From Podarcis raffonei (lineage: Eukaryota; Chordata; Lepidosauria; Squamata; Lacertidae), in contig NC_070606.1 in NCBI RefSeq assembly GCF_027172205.1, forward strand, positions 101,284,534 through 101,348,533: a stretch of 64,000 nt of DNA. The letters run 5' to 3'. The translations under genes were made by a program, and so were the position numbers. Every line of letters starts with the position of its first letter. Within the stretch, counting starts at the first letter, position 1. The notes beneath the pieces were generated by a model. It was not told the DNA's origin. It saw only the letters and a list, made by a program, of their open reading frames with translations, and did not search any database. Shown here one piece after another: positions 37,901 through 43,900 of the stretch.

Positions 37901-40900
37901 CGGTGCGGCCCAAAGAAATGCCCTGCGAGTCTATTTGGCCTTTGAGGGCGGATCCCGTGAGCTGATCTGGTCACAGTCTGGGAACAAAGGGGACCAGTGG
38001 CACAGAGGCGAAGTCAGCATGCCTCAAGGGAAGAAAGCACAGGTAACGGAGACCCCAGCAGGGCATGCCCCTTGCAGGTGTGGCCTTGTCTGGCCATGAA
38101 GCTGATGGGAGATGCCTTTTCTCCCTAGATAATCGTGGAAGGCGAGCCGGGGGAAGACGTCCACAGTGACGTGGCTGTGGATGACTTCTCCATGGAAGAG
38201 GGAGATTGCCCAGGTAAGATCAATGCTGTGTCTAGATGGAAGAGCAGAGCATCATCAGAGCTCTGAATATTCCCGGTATAGCTTGTTTTTTGGGCAATGC
38301 TGTGCTCTGTGTGTATGAGAGAGAAACATCCAAGTTGTTACAATACATGTTTCATGTTTATATGCTAATATTTGTCTAATTGGTTTTTCACAGTAGGTTA
38401 TTTTGACATTCAGCAATAGATACATTAACGAATCCTGCTGGTGATGTCAATTGTCAGTTCTTCACAGCCCACCTTGGGTTGTGTCACAGGCTCAATCTGC
38501 CAAACATGCCTCCTCTTCAGTCCCAGCAAGGGGTCCCTGGTCTCGGAAGATCAGCCAAGCAGAAGGCTGCGTGTCTGGAACCCAGAAGGAGGCTTCAGGC
38601 ACCGGCTTCTCCTGGAGTCTCCTGCATAACTGGCATCAATACCTTTGGAAACTAACCATTTTGGTTTGACACATTTTCCATTTCCAATTCTCCACATAGG
38701 ACTGACCCCAGCAGCTCTCACACCTCTCCCCATCACCACCACCACCAGCAGCAGCACAGCCCCTCCAGCCACAGGTGAGCTTCCCTGGCATAAAGATCCC
38801 CTTGATTTTCCCCTGTGGCTTTTGCTGGCCTTTCCGTTCTCTGCTTCATTTTCCAATGTTTCCTCTGGATACACACCTGGATTCTTGTTAAGGGGAGTGC
38901 AGAGCACTGAGGAGCATCAGGAGTGGTTTTGGAGGTGGTCTTCCACACTGAAATCTTCTCCTGCTGCATTCTGCATTTTTGAAGACATTGCCCTGGAAGT
39001 CCACAGAAGGAGCGCAGGGTCAACAGTGGTAATCGGCTGCATTGGGGAAAGCGGGGGGCCTCTAGGACAATGGGAGAAGGTACCAAAGCCTACATTTCAG
39101 GTTATGAATCTCTCCTCCGCTGACCTTGGATTCGCCCAGTTCCCAAAGTATTAGATATATTATTTCCTTAACTGTGAGTCTAGAAAACATTGCAATAATC
39201 AACGAGAGCTTTTGCTTATACATTGGTACCTCGGGTTAAGAACTTAATTCGTTCTGGAGGTCCGTTCTTAACCTGAAACTGTTCTTAACCTGAAGCACCA
39301 CTTTAGCCAATGGGGCCTCCCGCTGCCGCTGTGCTGCCGCCGGGCAATTTCTCTTCTCATCCTGAAGCAAAGTTCTTAAGCCAAGGTACTATTTCTGGGT
39401 TAGCGGAGTCTGTAACCTGAAACGTCTGTAACCCAAGGTACCAATGTGACATGGTTGGTCCATCTTAACACATCCTTCAGTACTTCTCTTCACTGAAGAT
39501 TGACGAGATGCTGAAACATCTGTTAAGATAAGCCCATCACATGAAAAGCAAAAGCTCTCACTCATCCTTGGAGGTTCTTCTCCAAACGCATTGTTGATGA
39601 TGCAGGGACCAGACTGCCCTTCCCTCCTCACGTTCTGGGCTTCCCGTGACCCTCTTGTGACAATGGATCTGCAGTGGCCACCCAGCTGCAGGAAGAGCAA
39701 CACAGAGACTGCACGGGGCCCACTGCGTGCAGCTCTTGTCCCTTGTGGGCCTCTTTAATGGGCCTTCCAAGGACGCATGTCCACCTTTCCCACTCTCACT
39801 ATGATTTCTCTTGCTCCTCTTATGTGTACTTTGGCTTCTGTGGCCCACAACAGACCAAGGGGTTGGTAGTGCCCCTTCAGTTCCAAGAGGGGTGACTGCA
39901 TACAGAAGCTGGACGCACGCACACTCGGTCCTGCTGGACTGACATTTCCAGGGAGGCCCCTCAACCTTTTCTCCTCTTGTTTTTTCCAGAGTTTCCTCTT
40001 CAGTGCAAGTTCCCCTGCTCCTTTGATGAGGGCCTCTGCTCCTGGACACAATCAATTTTCGACACCTTTGACTGGGTGCGGCACAAAGGCCCAACAGCCT
40101 CACCCGGCACAGGCCCATCTTCTGACCACACCTCTGGAGGTGAGGGAGGGATCAATATCTCCAGGGCAGGGAAGACGGGCAGATAGGAGACGCTCACACT
40201 CTCCATGAAATCCAGGGGCCACCCAGCCTCAGGCCCCCCAGAGCCTTCCACCAAGGATTGCAGATGCAGCAGTGGAAGCTCAAACTTTCTCCTCCAATCG
40301 CTGGTGGTAACCTGCCAGATGAGGCACAATTGCCTGGGACACGGGTGGCGCTGTGGTCCAAACCACTGAGCCTCTTGGGCTTGCTGATCAGAAGGTTGGC
40401 AGTTCAAACCCGCACAACAGAGTGAGGTCCTGTTGCTCTGTCCCTGCTCCTGCCAACCTAGCACTTCGAAAGCACACCAGTGCAAGTAGATAAATAGGTA
40501 CCGCTGTGGCAGGAAGGTAAACAGCATTTCCATGCTCTCTGGTTTCCGTCACAGTGTCCCGTAATGCCAGAAGTGGTTTAGTCCTGCTGGCCACATGACC
40601 CAGAAAGCTGTCTGCGGACAAACACCGGCTGCCTCTCCCTGAAAGCAAGATGAGCGCCACAACCCCATAGTCTCCTTTGACTGGACAACCGTCCAGGGGT
40701 CCTTTACCTTTACTATTACCTGTTTTCTGTGGTGATCAAGTGCCACCACTTCAGAAGTCCTACGGCACTGCAGCTCTCAGCTCACCAGGGATCAGGTAAT
40801 GTAAGGATTCCTCACATTCCTATGTGCTTCTCTTTCTCAGAGGGCTACTACATCTACCTGGAAGTTAACCAAACCAACTCGCAAGAGGTGGCACGCCTGG

Positions 40901-43900
40901 TCAGCTCAAAGTGCAGCCCCACCAAACCACAATGCCTCTCCTTCTGGTATCACATGTATGGCACATCCCCAAAAATGGCGCTGCGCGTTTATGTGGTCTC
41001 TGATATTGGAACACCTAAGTTGATCTGGTCTCAGACTGGGAACAAAGGCAACCAGTGGCACAGAGGTGAAGTCAGTGTACCTCAGGGAAGAGGTTTGCAG
41101 GTAATGAAACCACAGGTGTGACCAGCAGCACCTGAGTCTTGTCCACCCCTGAAACTGACTAGAGATGCTTCTTCTTCCTAGATATTCCTGGAAGGGGTGT
41201 GGGGGGAAAACTCCCAGAGTGTTGTGGCTGTGGATGACCTCTCGATAGAAGCGGAAGATTGCCCAGGTGAGACTCCCCAGTCTGTTCCAGTTTGGCTGTA
41301 CCTTATTAAATCATGTAAATAAATAAATAATTTTTTATTTCTACCCCGCCCTTCCCGATTCAGAAAAACAAATCTAAAACACTTAATTGATGCAACAAAA
41401 AGCAGCTTAGAATACAGTATAAAACGTGAATAACAATAAATTCAGAATTCAAAAATCAATTTAGGGGGGAAATCCATCCAATAAACATTAGATGATCACC
41501 AGGGCTAGTTGGCTAAATTAGTCCTATTTGGGCCAGCGCGGAGACCAGGGGAGAATTAGCTGTGGGGTCTCAGAGCAGGGAATCTTCATAAAAAGGAGAG
41601 GAGGAGGGAAGGGGAATAAAAGATCAAACTAAGTTCAGATTGAAAGCCAGGCAGAATAGCTCTGTCTTACAGGCCCTGAGGAAGGAAGTGAAATCCTGCA
41701 GGGCCCTGGTCTCCTGGGACAGAGCATTCTACCAGGTTGGAGCCATCACTGAAAAGGCCCTGGCCCTGGCGGAGGATAGTCTGACTTTCTTAGGGCCCGG
41801 GACCTCTATGGTGTTGTTATTCATGGACCTTATTATTATTAGTGTGGGCTATTTTAGTGGCCATGGATGGCAGGAGGAAGGGGAGAGAAACATCCCTGGC
41901 TTTTTACGTCAGCACGTTATTAGTATTGTAAATCTCACGCTGGGTTGTGAAGCGTGACCCTGAGATGATGCAAGACCAGCCGCGCACCAGCCTGAGCATG
42001 AATGGGGAACGTAAAGAGGTTTAGGGGAGCGCCTTCTACATCAGGCTGAAGATGGACACATCCACCTTTCTCCTTCTTGCTCTGTCAGCTTCCTCCATTC
42101 GATGCAATTTCTCTTGCTCTTTTGATGTGGACTTCTGCTCCTGGAAACAGCTGGCCTCCAACGCCTTTAACTGGAGGCGGCACAAAGGCCCAACGCCCTC
42201 GCTAAACACTGGACCAACCCAAGACCACACTTCAGGAGGTGAGGAGGGATGAGGGCATCCCCACTGGGGGAGCAGGACAGATAAGAAACCCTTGCGCCCT
42301 CATGAGCCCACCAGTCTTAGACATTCCAGAGGCTTCCACCAGGGATTGCAGACGCAAAAGGGGAAGCTGGAATCCTGCTCTCCTTGTAATAATAGCAACC
42401 TACCAGATGAGGGCTGCTGCTGGTGCTGTGGGTTAAACCACAGAGCCTAGGGCTAGCTGATCAGAAGGTCGATGGTTCGAATCCCCGTGATGGGGTGAGC
42501 TCCTGTTGCTCAGTCCCTGCTCCTGCCAACCTAGCAGTTCAAAAGCACATCAAAGTGCAAGTAGATAAATAGGTACCGCTCTGGCGGGAAGGTAAACGGC
42601 GTTTCCGTGCGCTGCTCTGGTTCGCCAGAAGCGGCTTAGTCATGCTGGCCACATGACCCGGAAGCTGTACGCCGGCTCCCTCGGCCAGTAAAGCGAGATG
42701 AGCGCCGCAACCCCAGAGTCGGCCACGACTGGACCTAATGGTCAGGGGTCCCTTTACCTTTACCTTTAGATGAGGTCACTGTGTGGCCTGTTTTCTGCTG
42801 CACTCAGCGCCACCACTTTGGAAGACCCACGGGTGGCATAGCAGCTGCCGACCCCCCAGCCATCAGACCATGTAGGGGTCTGTCTCTTGCACATGTGAAT
42901 TTCTTTTTCAGAGGGCCATTTTATCTACCTGGACGGCAGTGCCACCAACACAGGGGACACCACACACCTGGTCAGCCCCGTCTGTGACTCCTCCAGGCCC
43001 CACTGCCTCCGCTTCTGGTATCACATGTACGGGGCAGCTCAAACAATGGCACTGCGCATTTTAGTCATCTCTGGTGGCGCCGCGCCTGTGCTGCTCTGGA
43101 GTCAAACCGGGAACAAAGGGGACCAGTGGCACAGAGGTGAAGTCAGTGTGGCTCATGGAGAAAACATGCAGGTAAGGGGGACACGGTAAGGTGATGCATC
43201 TGCAGGTGTAACCAGCAGCACGGGAGCCTCGCCTGGCTAGGATCCTGACCAAAGATGCTGCTTCTCTCTAGATAATCCTCGAAGGTATGCGGGGCGAAGA
43301 CGTCCACAGTGACATGGCTGTGGACGACCTTTCCTTAGAAGAGGGATTTTGCCCAGGTAAGCCACCCTCACCACACACCAAGTAAGGTTCCTCAGGGTGG
43401 GCCTGGGCTTAGCTATACTAGAATGGCATGGTTGACTGGCAATTGGGGTGGCTAAAGGAACGAAGAAGTCCCCTGCCGTTTCATATCAGTGCTTCAGCAC
43501 TCATCCTTGGTTGTAAAGCACGTCCTTGAGGTCATGCAAGATGACCAGCCCTGTGTGAGACTGAGCATATGCGGCGCCGGAGTACAAAGATCTGCCAGTC
43601 ACCCCCCTCTGCCCGGTTGCCCAGGCCCAGGCACGCAGAAGGGCAGAGCCGGCCGGCTGCCTCAGCGTCTCGCTGGCTCGGTTGCCCCCGAACTCGTGGC
43701 GCAGAGCTGCCCTTAGCAGCAGAGCGCGCTGTAGCGCTCCGACCGACGGGCGAGCTCTTCCCCGGACTTAACTCTCGGGCCCCGGACTCTCGGCCTGGCG
43801 CCCCTGAGAGCCCGGCGCCCAGGTGCCCTGCACCCCTAGCACCCATGGGTAAGACAGCCCTGGATGAGCATGAAGGGTGCACAAAGAATTTGGGGAATTG

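Larger units (their letters stand above)
29537..38510 (+). repeat. Tandem duplication, copy 2 (8,974 bp)
   Basis: Second copy, holding linkers 2-5, MAM-D and MAM-E. It differs from copy 1 by lacking the SINE at 25791-26153, by an 892 bp L1 replacement at 35268-36159, by a 54 bp loss near 30653, by microsatellite lengths and by scattered substitutions. Confidence 0.95.
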
